DNA of 64,000 nucleotides from Trichoplax sp. H2 (Eukaryota; Placozoa; Uniplacotomia; Trichoplacea). Positions 63,782 to 64,000 of this stretch are shown piece after piece. Location: NCBI GenBank assembly GCA_003344405.1, contig NOWV01000113.1:183125-247124 (forward strand), in the 5' to 3' direction. Under the pieces are notes generated by a model. That model did not search any database and was not told the origin of the DNA. It was given only the letters and a program-made list of their open reading frames with translations. Every line of letters starts with the position of its first letter. The stretch's first letter is position 1. The position numbers and the translations under genes were made by a program.

Positions 63782-64000
63782 GTAAGTAACATCAACTTAA
63801 GGTATCCTTTTATTGAAAATTAGTTGTTAAATTGGAATCTTTTTAATTCAAAAAGACCGTTGAAAGTACGACACTGTAGTGTAACGTCGTAGCGATCGAT
63901 TTTGTACCATTTTCTTTTTCTGCTGTATGGGAAAAAGGGAGACCATGTGTCAAAGTTAATTCATCTGTTATGGCTATGCAGTAGATTATCATCCACTGAT

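Overview
The window looks like an AT-rich nuclear segment from an early-branching animal. A placozoan (Trichoplax/Hoilungia type) is my best guess. The reasons are GT-AG introns throughout, animal-type genes (NDRG, EMC8/9, ZDHHC3/7, TMEM42, RAB2, an axonemal outer-arm dynein), compact genes in low-GC spacers, and a giant intronless kinesin-light-chain-type TPR gene. The species is inference; the animal gene set is well supported. I rebuilt each multi-exon gene by hand and checked that splice phase closes across every junction.

Layout. 2.7-6.6 kb (+): a seven-blade WD40 protein with a C-terminal four-cysteine knuckle (WDR88-like). 8.3-12.1 kb (+): a single-exon 1269-aa TPR protein of about 27 repeats of 42 residues. 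About 13.49-13.76 kb: a decayed copy of the last WD40 exon and its 3' flank. 14.4-32.7 kb (-): a complete 23-exon axonemal dynein heavy chain of the DNAH5/DNAH8 type (4684 aa), whose last 8.4-kb exon carries the entire motor. 36.5-37.9 kb (+): a single-exon, membrane-anchored P-loop ATPase of unknown function. 38.4-42.5 kb (-): an NDRG protein in 16 exons. 42.9-45.5 kb (+): EMC8/9, head to head with NDRG. 47.8-48.2 kb (-): tail-anchored cytochrome b5. 51.5-54.8 kb (-): an MFS transporter of the nodulin-like/NFD4 type. 55.9-59.2 kb (+): a ZDHHC3/7-type palmitoyltransferase with two microexons. 60.7-62.0 kb (-): TMEM42. From 63.7 kb (+): first coding exon of RAB2, cut by the window edge.

The left half holds cilium-related and lineage-specific genes (dynein, perhaps the WD40 and TPR proteins). 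The right half holds general secretory and membrane genes (EMC8/9, cytochrome b5, ZDHHC3/7, RAB2). The two halves also differ in their spacers. From about 42.5 kb rightwards the spacers, often just upstream of start codons, carry dense islands of the palindromic words GTAC, TGTACA and AGTACT. The left half almost lacks them. I found no rRNA, convincing tRNA, CRISPR array, intact transposon or viral gene.
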